A DNA stretch of 64,000 nucleotides. Source: Muscardinus avellanarius. Taxonomy: Eukaryota > Chordata > Mammalia > Rodentia > Gliridae. Under the pieces are notes generated by a model. It was not told where the DNA came from. It did no database searches and saw only the letters and a program-made list of their open reading frames with translations. Below are positions 45,975 through 57,587 of this stretch, one piece after another; the first letter of the stretch is position 1, and each line of letters starts with the position of its first letter. The stretch spans positions 29,420,821 to 29,484,820 of the forward strand of contig OY726563.1 in the NCBI GenBank assembly GCA_963383645.1, read 5' to 3'. The position numbers and the translations under genes are program-made.

Positions 45975-45985
45975 AAGAATTTTCC

Positions 45986-47740
45986 AAATCAATGGCAGAT
46001 ATCAAATCACAGATCCAGAAATCTCATAGAATATCAAGCAGCATAAATAACAACAAAAATTACAGTATCCATATTATACTAATACTGTAAACAATTATAG
46101 ACCCAATCTTAAAAGAAGTCAGAGAGAAAAGTGGCAAGGCCCAGGTCGCTCAAGCTCTTTGACAAGGTCCCAGCAAGAGGAGGACTCCTGCAAGGTGGGA
46201 AGATAGTGACTACAATCACATTGATCCTGTTTTGTATTCTGTGCTCTAATTGGATTATTAATCAAGCCAAAAGATCTGGGTGGTCTCAATGAGACATAGT
46301 GTTCTTTGCATATAAAGATGTTACAGGAAAGAGGGTATTAAGAAACCTGGGAATTGCTCCGAAATTCGTAAAATCCCAAATAGTAAGAATCTGACTAGTA
46401 GAGATTCAATTACATGTTGTTTATAGATGTTGAGTCTTTTAAGGAAAAGCCTGACATGATGCCTACAAAATTAATTGTGCTAGCTTATATTATTAAAGAG
46501 TGTCCATGGTTGCCATTTCAGGGGGCCAGAGCTAATCAATACATATGTCCCCACCATCCTTTATGGGAATAATAAGGATGGAGAATGGATAGTAAGGGTT
46601 AAGGGAAAATGGGTTTTGGCACGAAAATAGTAAAAGTCTATTTTTTATTTAGTTTGAGTTTGAGTAGGCAGGGATCTCCTTGGTGCCTGCTTACTAAAGC
46701 ACAAAAGAATGTTCTTAGTAAACAATATAAGTATTATAGAAAATTAGGTGTAGACATTGTATGTTAGATTATAGAATAAGTTTAGTGTGGGTTTGGTGCT
46801 CAGGTTAGAATAAGTTAATAACATATCTAGTGGTCAAAATACCAGATAAAATTAGAAGTTAATTTTAGAGGTAGAAACAGTGATTTTAGCACTTCGTAGT
46901 TAAGGATAAGTTTAAAGTTTATTATGTGTGACTGAGAGATAGGCCAGGCAAGACCTTCCCTTTTCAACAGAACTAAAAAATAAATTGTACACTTTGTCTT
47001 CTAAAATATGAAAAATAAAAGTAAAATGCCTTGTGCCCTTTAAAGAAATTTTATAATCTTTGTGTCCTTTCTAATGGAAAAGACCCTTGTATTTTCTGTA
47101 CTCTTGGTTTAGCCTTGGGTGTGAACGTGCTCTGCAGCTATTCAGTTACATTGTTAGGTTATTATTAGGATAGAATTGATTTTTGTGGCTAGGCAACCAG
47201 AATGAATTGTAGGATGTTAATTTGGATAGTTTCGGGTATTTTTTCAACTACAGTATTGGGATATGAGCTCATCGGGATAGGTGTGTGTTGAGGAATTTGT
47301 GTAAAAATAAGTGTTGCCAAAAGGTGTTAATACCAAATACTTCCATGTAAAAGCATACAAAAGTAAAGCATTGACTCCAAATGGCAAAGTCACACCTCCA
47401 GATCCTCCAAGAACAACTGTCTCTCATTCCCTCGAGGGCTGACTCCTCAACCACCTTTGAGAACCCCTGACTTAGCTGGAGCTGGTCTCCAGCAGAAAAG
47501 AGAAACACATTATCTATAGAGAAAAAAAGATAAATTGTTTTGAAATTTTCATAAAATTTTATAAAAGCAAGAGGCCACTGAAGTAAAATACTTAAAATAT
47601 TGAAAGAAAAATACAAAAATGACAAGTTGAACGCTATGTCTAGCAAAATTATCTTTCTAAAATAAAAGGAAAATGCATATTTTCTAAAACAAATAAATAT
47701 TGAGGAAATCAAACAACAATAAACTTGCCCTGCAATGTCA
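45986..47740 (+). pseudogene. Ancient HAL1/L1 remnant split by an LTR element
   Basis: The left part (about 46000-46131) and the right part (47495-47740) contain the same old boxes as the remnant at 29845-30770: agaagtcagagagaaaa, ttatctatagagaaaaaaag and ctagcaaaattatctttc. The LTR at 46132-47494 lies between. No frame survives. Confidence 0.5.
46132..47494. mobile_element. LTR retrotransposon or long LTR with 6-bp duplication
   Basis: It begins TGGCAAGGCC and ends CTCCAGCA, with gaaaag at 46126-46131 and 47495-47500. The interrupted old L1 remnant continues on both sides. One terminus (reverse complement tgctggagaccagct) resembles the termini at 43528 and 10842, suggesting related families. 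AATAAA-type signals near 46978 and 47020 favour plus as sense, weakly. No viral protein frame of useful length is intact. Confidence 0.65.
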
Positions 47741-49222
47741 CATGAAGCACAGAGATTTTAGTGTGCTTAAACTGTTCCACAGATCACTATAAGGGTACAG
47801 ATATGAGCTTATGCATTTGTCAAAACCTGCAGAAATTTCTACATAAATAGCAAAACTTAATGTTTGTAATTTTAGGAAATTAAGTGTTTGAGAGATCCCA
47901 AGATGTAATGCAGACTGTAAAAATATAATCAAATACATTTATAAATGTGTGGATCTGCAGATTTAAGTGATCTTAAAATTAATTCACTATGTAAGAATAA
48001 AGACAAAGTAATCTTACATAATATTATTATTATATATGTTTATCTCAGAATTATAATGCCCCTGGGCTCCAATCCCAATATTACAAAAAAAAAACATAAT
48101 TTGATCAATTTTACTCCTGAATGGACTCTTCTACCTTTGTCTTCTAATAATTGTTAGGTCACCTTTTTTAGAAAACAGATAAAACTGAACTTAAAATATC
48201 TAAGTAACAAATTTCAGATTTACTAAGGACTATTTTTGTAAGATGAGTAGTTAGTTCTAGATACTAGCATTACCTTGACTTGAAACTAAAATATAAATCC
48301 AATACTAAATTCTGGGAATTAGTTTCCACATTAAATCTGATTATAGTACAAAATAATTTACAGAAGGTTCAAGAAAATATTTTTCAAAAACTTAGCTAAA
48401 AGATAATTATTTCAAAAGCTTATTTGCAATAATTAAGAAGGGACAACTAATAAAATTGTAATAGCATTCAGTAGACTTATTGATAATAAATAATTTTATA
48501 GTCCTTCTAGAGTAATTTTATGTTTAATTCAGCTTTTAATTTTTTAAACTAATAATATCTATGCTGTTATGATATTTTGATATTCAGTTATGGATTTTCC
48601 TGTAAAACATTCATTATGCAAGGGATTATTATCATAAATGTTAATAAAAATTAGCAAATATATCTGCCTGATCTTGAATTTTTGACACTAAAACATCAAA
48701 ATCATCATTCTTTATCTGGAATTGTATACTAAGTTTGATTTATAGAGGATAAGTATTAATTTTTAAGTCAGAACTTATATAACTCTGGAGATGATGCTAA
48801 AATTGTCATTGAACACTCAATATCAGTTGACCATTAAACAGATCATTCCACACAATATTTTTTTTTAGTTTTTACTTGACAGTGATAGATGTACACTTCT
48901 AGGAGGTGTTTTTTTAAGAGTACAATATTCCTGGAGCAAGACTTTAAAAGTGTGCACAAGCTCAAGAGAATAAAAAGAAGCACTTGGCAAAATGCATCAC
49001 CACAAATGTCCCCAAAATGAGGACATTCTTGCCTATCTTATTCATGGATAAGATAGGCATCTCACAGAAGAAATCCGTCATTTGGCATTATTAGTATCAG
49101 AGTGGCTATTAAATATTAGATCAAAATACAAATACTTCTGTGTTTACAGGTGATTTAAAGCTTATCCCACATGAGTAAACAAAATTCCTGAAAATTACCT
49201 ATTTTGAATCAAACAGTTTGTT

Positions 49223-49224
<2 letters not shown>
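47741..49224. other. Unique AT-rich DNA with a dID scrap and a hairpin
   Basis: A lone right-half fragment of the SINE occurs at 48030-48095. A perfect 11-bp inverted repeat with a 6-base loop lies at 49031-49058. No gene is seen. Confidence 0.4.
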
Positions 49225-49271
<47 letters not shown>

Positions 49272-49440
49272 GCTGGGATTGAACCCAGGGGTATTATATT
49301 GTATCTATTTTATTTTGAAAGAGTTTTGCTAGATTGCTGAGGGCCTCCCTAATACTGCTGATGCTGGTATTGAACCTGCAATCATCCTGTCTCAGCAGGC
49401 CAAGTACTAGGATTACGGGTTTATACTACCACACCCTGCT
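49225..49440 (-). mobile_element. Old B1-dID SINE with a (GT)n tail
   Basis: A (GT)n run at 49225-49268 leads into a diverged reversed copy ending accacaccctg. Confidence 0.75.
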
Positions 49441-49517
49441 CAGTTACTAGTATTTGACAACCTTAAAAATATCTCATAATAAGTCTATGACACTAGAAAT
49501 ATCCTACCTCCATAGAG

Positions 49518-49842
49518 ATTTTTTTTTTTTTTTTGGTGGTACTGGGGGTGGAACCCAGAGGCTTTCTACCTCTGGGCTATACTCCCAGACCTTTTTTATA
49601 TTTTATTTGGAAACGGGATCTCACTAAGTTGCTGAGAGCCTCACTAAGTAGCTGAGGCTGGCTTCGAACCTGTGCGATCCTCCTGTCTCAGCCTCCCAAG
49701 CGCGGTGATTACAAGCGTGCACCACCATACCCAGCGAAACAGGGTCTCTTAAGCCAGCGAGGCTGGCTTCAAATCTGTGCAATCCTCCTGTCTTCACCTC
49801 CCAAGCGCGGGAATTACAAGCGTGCGCCACCACGCTTGTAAT
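49518..49842 (-). mobile_element. B1-dID SINE joined to a second B1 half
   Basis: A complete reversed dimeric SINE (49518-49735) is followed at once by another left half (49736-49842) without its own dID half. The two left halves differ at several bases. The result is a B1-B1-dID trimer in element order. Confidence 0.8.
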
Positions 49843-50257
49843 CTTAGATTTTTAAGTCCATGACTATCTGTGACTCTTGTGATGAGCCTATTATAGTAAC
49901 AAATTTTATACTACAGCTTTTGACTTAGTTTAGAAAGTCACTTAAAATGATCAGTACTAGCATATTTTCAATACAGAATAGATTGGAATTTCAGACTGCA
50001 TCACATGTAATATAGATATCATTTCATAAAATTATTATCTATGTGGTATATGTGTTTGCCCTTACACAAACCTTTATGCTTGAAGAAAATACATATGTGC
50101 TGTTCTTTGGACAAATGTATGAAAATTTTTAGTAATAGTTATCTCTGAGATTATAGTTGTTGAGATATGCAAAGCTTTCACTTTTTGCTTCACATGTCTT
50201 TACTCTGTTTTTTTCTTTTAATAATAATTATGAAATACTGTTAAGCTTTTGAAAAAT

Positions 50258-50455
50258 ATTTTTTGCAGTACTTAGAATGGAACTCAGGGTTATTCTATTT
50301 CTGAGCTACACCCCATCCCTATTTTTTATTCTTTATTTTGAAACAGGGTCTCACTGAGTTGCAAAGGGCCTCATTAAGTAGCTGAGGCTGTCCTCGAACC
50401 ACGATCTCCTGTCTCAGCCTCTCAAATGCTGAGTGTGCCACCATGCCCGTGGTGT
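50258..50455 (-). mobile_element. B1-dID SINE
   Basis: A reversed dimeric copy with a short deletion near its B1 end (gctgagtgtgccaccatgcc). Confidence 0.8.
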
Positions 50456-50819
50456 ACATATAATTAACTATATTAAATCATCACACAATGTAAATATACT
50501 TCAAAAGTTCATGTTTATGAGAAAAATAAATACATTTTTTCTGTTAATTCAAATCTTTTAAAATAAGGAGGAATAAAACATTTTAAAACCCTACCAAATA
50601 ACTTATATTTGAAACAGAAAGATTTAAGAGAGTAGATTTGCTCTCCCTGGGACACTTGCTCCGTTTCACTCTGCCACAACCTCTGTCCTGTTACATTGCA
50701 GCATGGTCCTCACCAGATGCTTGTGCCATGCTCTTATACTTCTCAACCTCCAGAACCACTAGGTAAATAAATCACTAGTATTTATAAATTATCTAGTGTT
50801 ATTTAATGATGGGAATAAA

Positions 50820-51205
50820 AATGGATTAAGGAAAATGGCTATCCATATGCAAAAGGATGCAATTGTGCCCTTCTTTATGCCATATGCAAAAGGGATCTTA
50901 AAATGGAGTAAAGACTTAAACATAAGACCTGCAATCTTAAATACTCAAGAAAAAATTTTAGGATACAATTATTGACTTTGTCAATGATTTTCTGGATATG
51001 ATATCAAAAGCAGGCAACAAAAGAAAAATTAAAAAGTGGGCATATGATAAACTAAAAACATCTTCAGAGCAAGGTAAATCATAAGCAAAATGAATAAAAC
51101 AACATTCAAAATGAAAGAAAATATTTACAAACTATGTATCTGATATATAAGGAAGCTATAAAAATTCTTAGAGAAAAAATTACAATAATCCAATTAGAAT
51201 ATGGG
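50820..51205 (+). pseudogene. Ancient L1 ORF2 fragment
   Basis: The plus strand has old L1 ORF2 C-terminal sequence (ggagtaaagacttaaacataagacc; gattttctggatatgatatcaaaagcag). About 40 bases near 50870 are repeated (ccatatgcaaaagg occurs twice). The frame is lost. Confidence 0.65.
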
Positions 51206-51212
51206 TTAAGAA

Positions 51213-51390
51213 GCCAGGTATAGTGGCCATTGCCTATAATGTCAATAGAAAGATGCTGAGACAATGGGATCACAGGTTAGAGGCCAGTGCATGGTAACTT
51301 AGAAAGACTCTTTCAAAGTTAAAAATAAAAATGGCTTGAGATGCTCAGAGTTTAAGTGCCCCTGGATCTAATCCTCAGTATTACAAAAAA
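51213..51390 (+). mobile_element. Old B1-dID SINE
   Basis: A strongly diverged dimeric copy that still shows aagccaggtatagtgg and a taatcctcagtattac end. Confidence 0.65.
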
Positions 51391-52505
51391 ATTCTTCAAG
51401 TGGAAATATTTCATCAATATTTTAAAATATGATGGTTACTTATAATCAATAAATATTTAAATTAAATGTAAATAGTAGCAATAGCAAAGTGCTTTCATTT
51501 GAAATTATATTATTTTTCCCTCTTTTTCAACTTTCAGGTTCTTGATATAGCCAATCAATAATTGAGATTCCACTAATTAATATAATAGTACAATTGGCCA
51601 CCAGTAGCCATTAGTCTGGCATATCATCTGAGATAATGTAGACTAATTTAAGTGTGAATATTTGTACCACATTGACTATAATGGATGTATGTTCATTCTA
51701 TATGTGAGGATACATATATTTAAATTAACCTATCCTTTTTTCCAAAGATGAAGAATTAAAAATCTAGAAAGTTTAAGAATTTGAATTAAATAATCTTGGA
51801 CAATCTTCAAAGAGATTAAAAAGAAACAATTTAAATTCAATTGGATAAAATAAGTTAGAGAGCAATATTTCATTTAAAATAAGATGTTAAATAAACAATT
51901 GGCAAGGAAACTGAATGTTTGGAAATATTTGCTTCTGATGGAAAAGTCTGAATTTTGAACATTTATCAATATTCAAATAAAATGTACTTGGTAATGATAA
52001 GAGCAAAACTAGACCTAAAGTATGTGTTAATTCCCTCTTAATGGTTTGACTGCCAAGACCAAATAGGCAGTTCTCAAGCTGTTCATTTGCAAAGGGAAGT
52101 AGCTCCTCTTAGAAAGTGAGGAGAATAAATGCAATGGCTCAGTTCTTTTAGCATCAGCTACAGCAGCATAATGATGGACATCTTTCAGAAGTATGGAAGG
52201 ATGCAAAGAGAAGTGTATCAAGTGCTGTATGCATGTATGCTTGTATCACTTTGAATTTAACTCTAATATTTAATTATATTGAACTAAATGTATAAAAAGT
52301 AGCATGTAAGACATAAATATTAACAAGAAAAGTACCAAGGCATTGGAACTTGAGAAACGTAACAAATGAGAAGTGCTGTAAGTAGATAATAGAGCTCAAG
52401 AAATAATCCTCACTTGGAAAAAATTAACACAGAAAATGAGAATTGGGACTGTCATCTTTAGATGAGATATTCATAATTAAGTTGCTTAGTTCTATAATTA
52501 CATAT
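51391..52505. other. Unique AT-rich DNA
   Basis: No recognised gene or repeat in about 1.1 kb. Confidence 0.4.
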
Positions 52506-52509
52506 TCTT

Positions 52510-52728
52510 TGTGTGTGTGTGTGTGGGGGGGGTCTGTGGATGGAACCCGAGGCCTTCAACCTCCGAGCTACACACCCTGCCCTACTTTTTATTCTTTTTA
52601 ATTTGAAGCAGGGTCTCACTAAGTTGCAGAGGGCCTCACTAAGTAGCTGAGGCTGTCAGCTAAAAGCAATCCTCTCGTCTCAGCCTCTCAAATGCTGGGA
52701 TTGAAAGTGTGCACCACCATGCCCGGCT
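52510..52728 (-). mobile_element. B1-dID SINE, young type
   Basis: A reversed copy with a (GT)n and G-run at its tail. The dID half reads caacctccgagctacacacc. The flanks share ttacatattct/ttaacatattct. Confidence 0.88.
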
Positions 52729-52854
52729 TAACATATTCTCAATTTAAATATGTGATGTCTTATTTTCATAACATTAAATGATAAGTTAAAACAATATGTA
52801 TAAATCTACACATCCTACATAATTTGCGAACTTAATATATATTAAAAATAGGTA

Positions 52855-53170
52855 TTAGAAAAAAAGAATGATATGTCATTTGGAGGAAAATGGATGGAAC
52901 TGGAGATCATACTAAGGGAGATCAGTCAGACTCAGAAAATCAAAGACCATATGTTTTCTTTCATATGGGATAGCTAGAAAGAAAATAAAAAACAAAAGGG
53001 CATTAATGAAAATGAGAATTGAGACCAACAGAAGAGTGGAAGGGGTGAGGGAAAGAAAAAGAAAGGAAAAAAGGAGTTCAAGAAAGGAAACAGATAAAAT
53101 AATGTTACCTGCATATATGTATCACTATTAATCTATCATGTATAATTAAAATGTACCAATAAAAAGTTAA
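52855..53170 (+). pseudogene. L1 3' end fragment, distinct type
   Basis: The plus strand has the end of ORF2 (ggaggaaaatggatggaactggag...) and a purine-rich 3' UTR ending aaaatgtaccaataaaaag. Its 3' UTR differs from the local L1 ends at 29640 and 45790, so it belongs to another L1 subfamily. Confidence 0.7.
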
Positions 53171-53559
53171 AATCAATATAAGTAGAATGACTATTTTATT
53201 TTATATCATTTGAATATGCATATAAAATAAAAATAAGAAATCCTAATTAGTATTTCATATCTTATGGCTTGCTCTCAAGATTAAAAGTACACATTCTCTA
53301 CTTTCTTTATTCCAGTCCATTATAAACGTAGCATATAATTGCTTTCTCCAACTAAGTCTTTTACTGTGTATTGCAATTTTATCATTCCGAATAAATAGAA
53401 ATTAGGTAACCACTTGTAAAACTTTTAAAATGCCCTATATGAGGATAACAAGACCATATATTGTAAAACTACATAAAAATTAAATTAAATAATTATCCTT
53501 AGAAACAAAATAGATGAAAAAAGCCAATGGAGCTATTATAGGTCTATTTAGTAGTTTAA

Positions 53560-53789
53560 GTTTTTTTTTTTTTTTTCAGTACTGGGGGTGGAACCTAGGG
53601 GCAATCTACCTCTGAGCTACACTCCTGGTCCTATATTTTAGTCTCTTTTTATTTATTTATTTTTCAAAACAGGGTCTTACTGAGTTAGGAATGGCTGCGC
53701 TAAGTAGCTGAGGCTGTCAGCAAAATGAGATCTTCCAGTCTCCATTTCCTGAATGCTGGGATTACAAGTGTGAGCCACCACGCCCGGCT
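53560..53789 (-). mobile_element. B1-dID SINE
   Basis: Poly-T of about 19 bases leads into a reversed dimeric SINE ending caccacgcccggc. The flanks agtttaagttttt and aatttaagctttt are similar. Confidence 0.88.
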
Positions 53790-54456
53790 AATTTAAGCTT
53801 TTATTTATATTACATTTGAAAATGATCATCTTAGAATTATCCATCTAGTCTCTACATTCTTTTTCCAATGAAATATTGTCTTACTGTTTTATTTCTAAAC
53901 AACTGCCTATTTTAATTGGACATTTACTCTTGGTTTTTCAGTATTGTCAAAGAAACAAGCAGTTGGCTTCTCTACCATTGTTATAACAAATAATATAAAA
54001 CCCAGAAAACTGTCTACAATGAAACTTCAAACCAAATGCAGCAAATAATGATACAAAAGAAAAAAAGTGTATTTCTGAAAAATGATCGTTTACTTTCCAT
54101 CATACTAATATAAATATGCTTACATTGTTCTCCATATTATACTGAATAGTTGCTAAGGGCAATTTATTTAGAATGAAACAAATAAAAATTTGGCTATGGA
54201 GCTTGAGCTTGACAGAGTCATAGAAAACTTCTGTAATGATCTGAAAAAATATCACGTGTAGCAGAAAACTTGCAATGAGTAAAATTATCTCTCATCTTTA
54301 AGATACTGGTTGAAGGAATTTTTCAAGCTATCTGAAAAGACTGTTCGGAAAAATATAGTTTGAATAGTAAATAAATCTGTTAAGTTTCTTCAGTAACACA
54401 AGATTTTATTTTGACAAATAGTTATTTCTTTTGCTAAACATTCTGATTTTTTGACT
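53790..54456. other. Unique AT-rich DNA
   Basis: No feature recognised. Confidence 0.4.
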
Positions 54457-54640
54457 TTTTGTGGGTGCTGGAGAATGCATCCAGGGGCATTTTACCTCTG
54501 AGCTACACCCTCAGCTCTATCTCATTGTTTTATTTTGAAACAGAATCTTACTAAGTTATTGAAGCTAGCTGTGAGCTTGTGATTCTCCTGTCTAAGCCTC
54601 TGAAGTACTGGAATCACAAGCATCTGTTACCATGCCAAAC
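54457..54640 (-). mobile_element. Old B1-dID SINE
   Basis: A diverged reversed copy; the dID half reads tttacctctgagctacaccc. Confidence 0.75.
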
Positions 54641-54659
54641 TTGATTTTTTATATAAAAA

Positions 54660-54848
54660 TATATTTTAAGTGATGTACATTCACAAACATCAACAACAAT
54701 CACTAAGCCAACCATGAGAAGAAGGGAAGGGAGAGAGAACAGGGTGGAAATTGAGTAAGGGCTAAATGAGTGATGTGTGCATGCATTCCTCTATCAACTT
54801 TTACCCTACTAAGATGTATGACTACAATGCTCCAATAAAAAAATTGAC
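54660..54848 (+). mobile_element. L1 3' UTR fragment
   Basis: A local L1 tail: gtgatgtacattcacaaacatc, a purine-rich tract, and ctacaatgctccaataaaaaa. Confidence 0.8.
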
Positions 54849-54939
54849 TACTAAAACTGTAAGGTCTCATAAAAAATTAATAAACAAAAGTTACCTAGTA
54901 AATAAATAATATTTAAAGTTAGATACTGTATTTTGTGAA

Positions 54940-55350
54940 GCCGGGCGTGGTGGTGGCACAAGCTTTTTTTTTTTTTTTTTGGGGTGGTACTGGGGTTTTT
55001 GGAAGCCCATCTATCTCTGGGCTACACTCCCAGACCTATTTTATTTTTGGAAACAGGGTCTCCTAAGCCAGCGCGGCTGGCTTCCAACCTGTGCGATCCT
55101 CCTGTCTCTGCCTCCCAAGCGCGGGGATTACAAGCGTGCGCCACCACGCCCGGCCAGGCACAAGCTTTTAATCTCAGTACTTGGGAAACTGAAACAGGAG
55201 GATTTGGGTTTGTGGCCAGCCTCAGCTACTTAGTGAGGCCTTCTGCAACTTAGTGAGACCCTGCTTAAAAATGCAGAATAAAAATATAAGGCTGGGGGTG
55301 TAGCTCAGAGGTAGAATGCCCCTGGGTTCAATTTCCAGTACCTAAAAAAA
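54940..55350 (+). mobile_element. B1-dID SINE split by an antisense B1-dID SINE
   Basis: The outer plus-strand copy starts gccgggcgtggtgg, is interrupted after about 28 bases, and resumes at 55157 to end with an intact dID half (gctgggggtgtagctcagaggt). The inner reversed copy (54968-55156) is very well preserved. A perfect 13-base duplication ggcacaagctttt (54955-54967 and 55157-55169) marks its insertion. Confidence 0.92.
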
Positions 55351-55479
55351 ATTGTATGTTGTGTAATTCTCTACTATTCTATAAAATTTATATATCAAGA
55401 TTTAAGTATAAAGGCTGAGCACTGCAATCTTATATTAGTAATTTTGGGGGAAAATAAATACTGATCACTATTTCTGTTT

Positions 55480-55665
55480 GAAGTGTGCACAAAATTATTT
55501 TCATTCATTGTCTTAGCTAATCCTTGCAATAAACAAGTGAGTTAATTTTCCATTAGGCCTAATTTAATGTTGAGAAACCTGGGCTTAGAGAAGTTTGGAT
55601 GACTTACCAAGGTCTATGTATTTCCCTGGAATAGAGTATGAAAAGTTGCACATGAAGTAATGTCT
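55480..55665 (-). mobile_element. MIR ancient SINE
   Basis: The plus-strand text tcattgtcttagctaatccttgcaataaac...gttgagaaacctgggcttagagaagttt...accaaggtc matches the familiar MIR core and tail. Confidence 0.6.
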
Positions 55666-56985
55666 GAATATCACCAAATCTACTGCAGAATAAATAAGCT
55701 TTAGATGGGAAAAATAGCAAAGTCATTCACATGGTGCAAAGGATTTCTCACTGGTCAACCTAAACTATTTCATACAGCAGAGAATCTTCAAAAGTCAGTT
55801 TCCTTGGCAACCAGTAAATCTAGCAAGGTCTCTGCTGCCTTTGCACTTGGTTCTCTCACACCCACCCTCCTCCCTGCACTGGCTTCGTGCCTCACCACTC
55901 TGTATTGTTAAGAGGAATGCTCTGAAGGAAAATCTCTGTATGGCTGAGATTATATCCACTTGTGTATTTCTTGAAGATTCATTAATTCTGTCAAGAAGAT
56001 TTCTTTTTTGGATAAGTATTTGCTCTCTGTACATTATATTATACAAGATCAAATGGATTTTAATAAAATTGTGTTTCTTTAATACTATATTACTCTATAC
56101 ATTCAGAGGAGCTGAAGAAGAAGCCTGATGGGTCCTACAAATCCTTCTCTAATCCTTTTTCTTTTATCATTTTACTACCTTCCTCCTTCTTGTCTCTCTT
56201 CATCTTCTTTCTCTATATTTTAACCTCATTTATAACTCACTCTCTTTCATTTATGTCCCCTGCAGTAGGGGATCAAAAGATAATGTGAAGGAAAAGAAAT
56301 TACATGGATGCTAGAAAACATATAGAGAAACCTAGTGTGTGCCATTTGTCTTTACTTTGTGTTGTACATCTCCTGCTAGTTTTATACTCACAGTTTCTCT
56401 GGAAAAAAAGTTTGTAATTGTCTTAGGAAAATTCTTTCCACTGCTCAACAAAATCTGATATATACATATATGTATACATATACATATATAAAGAGATGAT
56501 GGATTATACATAGATGATTAATAGATGATAGATAATAAATAGATGATAGATAGCCTTCCTGAGGATAATGTTTAGTTGACATACCATGGTAAAAACAATT
56601 AAAAAATTGAAAAATGTTAGTATCATTTATCTGTATCACAAAGATAGAGCCTCATTCATGGTGCCTTTGTGAACATCCTGGGAAGCACATGAGATGTGTC
56701 AATGTCTAGAATCCGAGTAGCTCACTTTGGTACCCTCAAGTATAATTTTTTAGAGTTTCCTTCTTCATTTAAACTTTATTCTTTGAACTGGTTGTTCATT
56801 CTATACCACATTCTTAACATGAAAATAAGAGAAAGTTCTATATATAATAGAACAGGATCTTAAAAATCTAAAGGATTTAGAGTTCTTATAGAGAAGAGGT
56901 ATGTTTTTGCTTTAGAAATAAAAGAATAGGATTTTATTACTGGAGCAAAATACCAAAGCAGCAATTGTTCAAGATCCTATTGAAA
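55666..56985. other. Unique DNA, no supported gene
   Basis: Moderately AT-rich sequence. The short open frames near 55705-56128 overlap on both strands and show no recognisable protein. A TATA/GATA-rich simple stretch lies at 56455-56550. Confidence 0.4.
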
Positions 56986-56989
56986 CTAC

Positions 56990-57230
56990 ATTTTTAAAAT
57001 CTATATAAGTTAGTCTTTGTCAAAATTAAAAGCTTCTTTCCAAAACACACAGTTAAAAGAATTCAATGACAAGACAAACTGGGGGAAAATATTTGGAAAA
57101 CATATACCAGATAAAGGATTAATACAATAAATACATAAAATTTTGAAACTTAGCATGAAAAACAATAAAAATTGAGAAATATTTGAGCAAATGTTTTACC
57201 AAAGAATATTAATATATAAAAATAAACATG
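56990..57230 (+). pseudogene. Ancient L1 ORF2 fragment
   Basis: An old ORF2 C-terminal stretch (gtcaaaattaaaagcttctttcc; ggaaaatatttggaaaacatat) with no frame left. Confidence 0.55.
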
Positions 57231-57253
57231 ATTCTCAACATCATTATATTGTT

Positions 57254-57449
57254 GGGGTTTTTTTTTTTGGTGGTACTGGGGTTCCTGGAAACCCTTCTAC
57301 CTCTCGGCTCCACTCCCAGACCTATTTTTATACTTTTTTAAAAAATATGGAAACAGGGTCTCTTAAGCCAGCGTGTCTGGCTTCAAACCTTCACGATCCT
57401 CCTGTCTCTGCCTCCCAAGCGCAGGGATTACGAGCATGCGCCACCACAT
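57254..57449 (-). mobile_element. B1-dID SINE
   Basis: A reversed, well-preserved copy with poly-T at its left end; the B1 half ends gcatgcgccaccaca. Confidence 0.85.
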
Positions 57450-57587
57450 GTAAACCACAATATAAAGTGGGTGTGGTGTCTCATGCTTGTAATCCCAATA
57501 TTTCAGAGCTGTGACAGGAAGATCACAGGTTTTTAACCAGCGTCAGCAACTTATTGAGGTCTTCTGCAACTTAATGAGAGCTTGTTT

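Noticed and set aside
46430..46560. Retroviral coding similarity inside the LTR element
   Set aside because: A short stretch looks vaguely like retroviral coding sequence, but stops follow quickly and no diagnostic motif is present, so no viral gene is called.
47269..47712. 147-codon minus-strand frame
   Set aside because: It crosses from an LTR element into an old L1 remnant through their 6-bp duplication. Composition is AT-driven.
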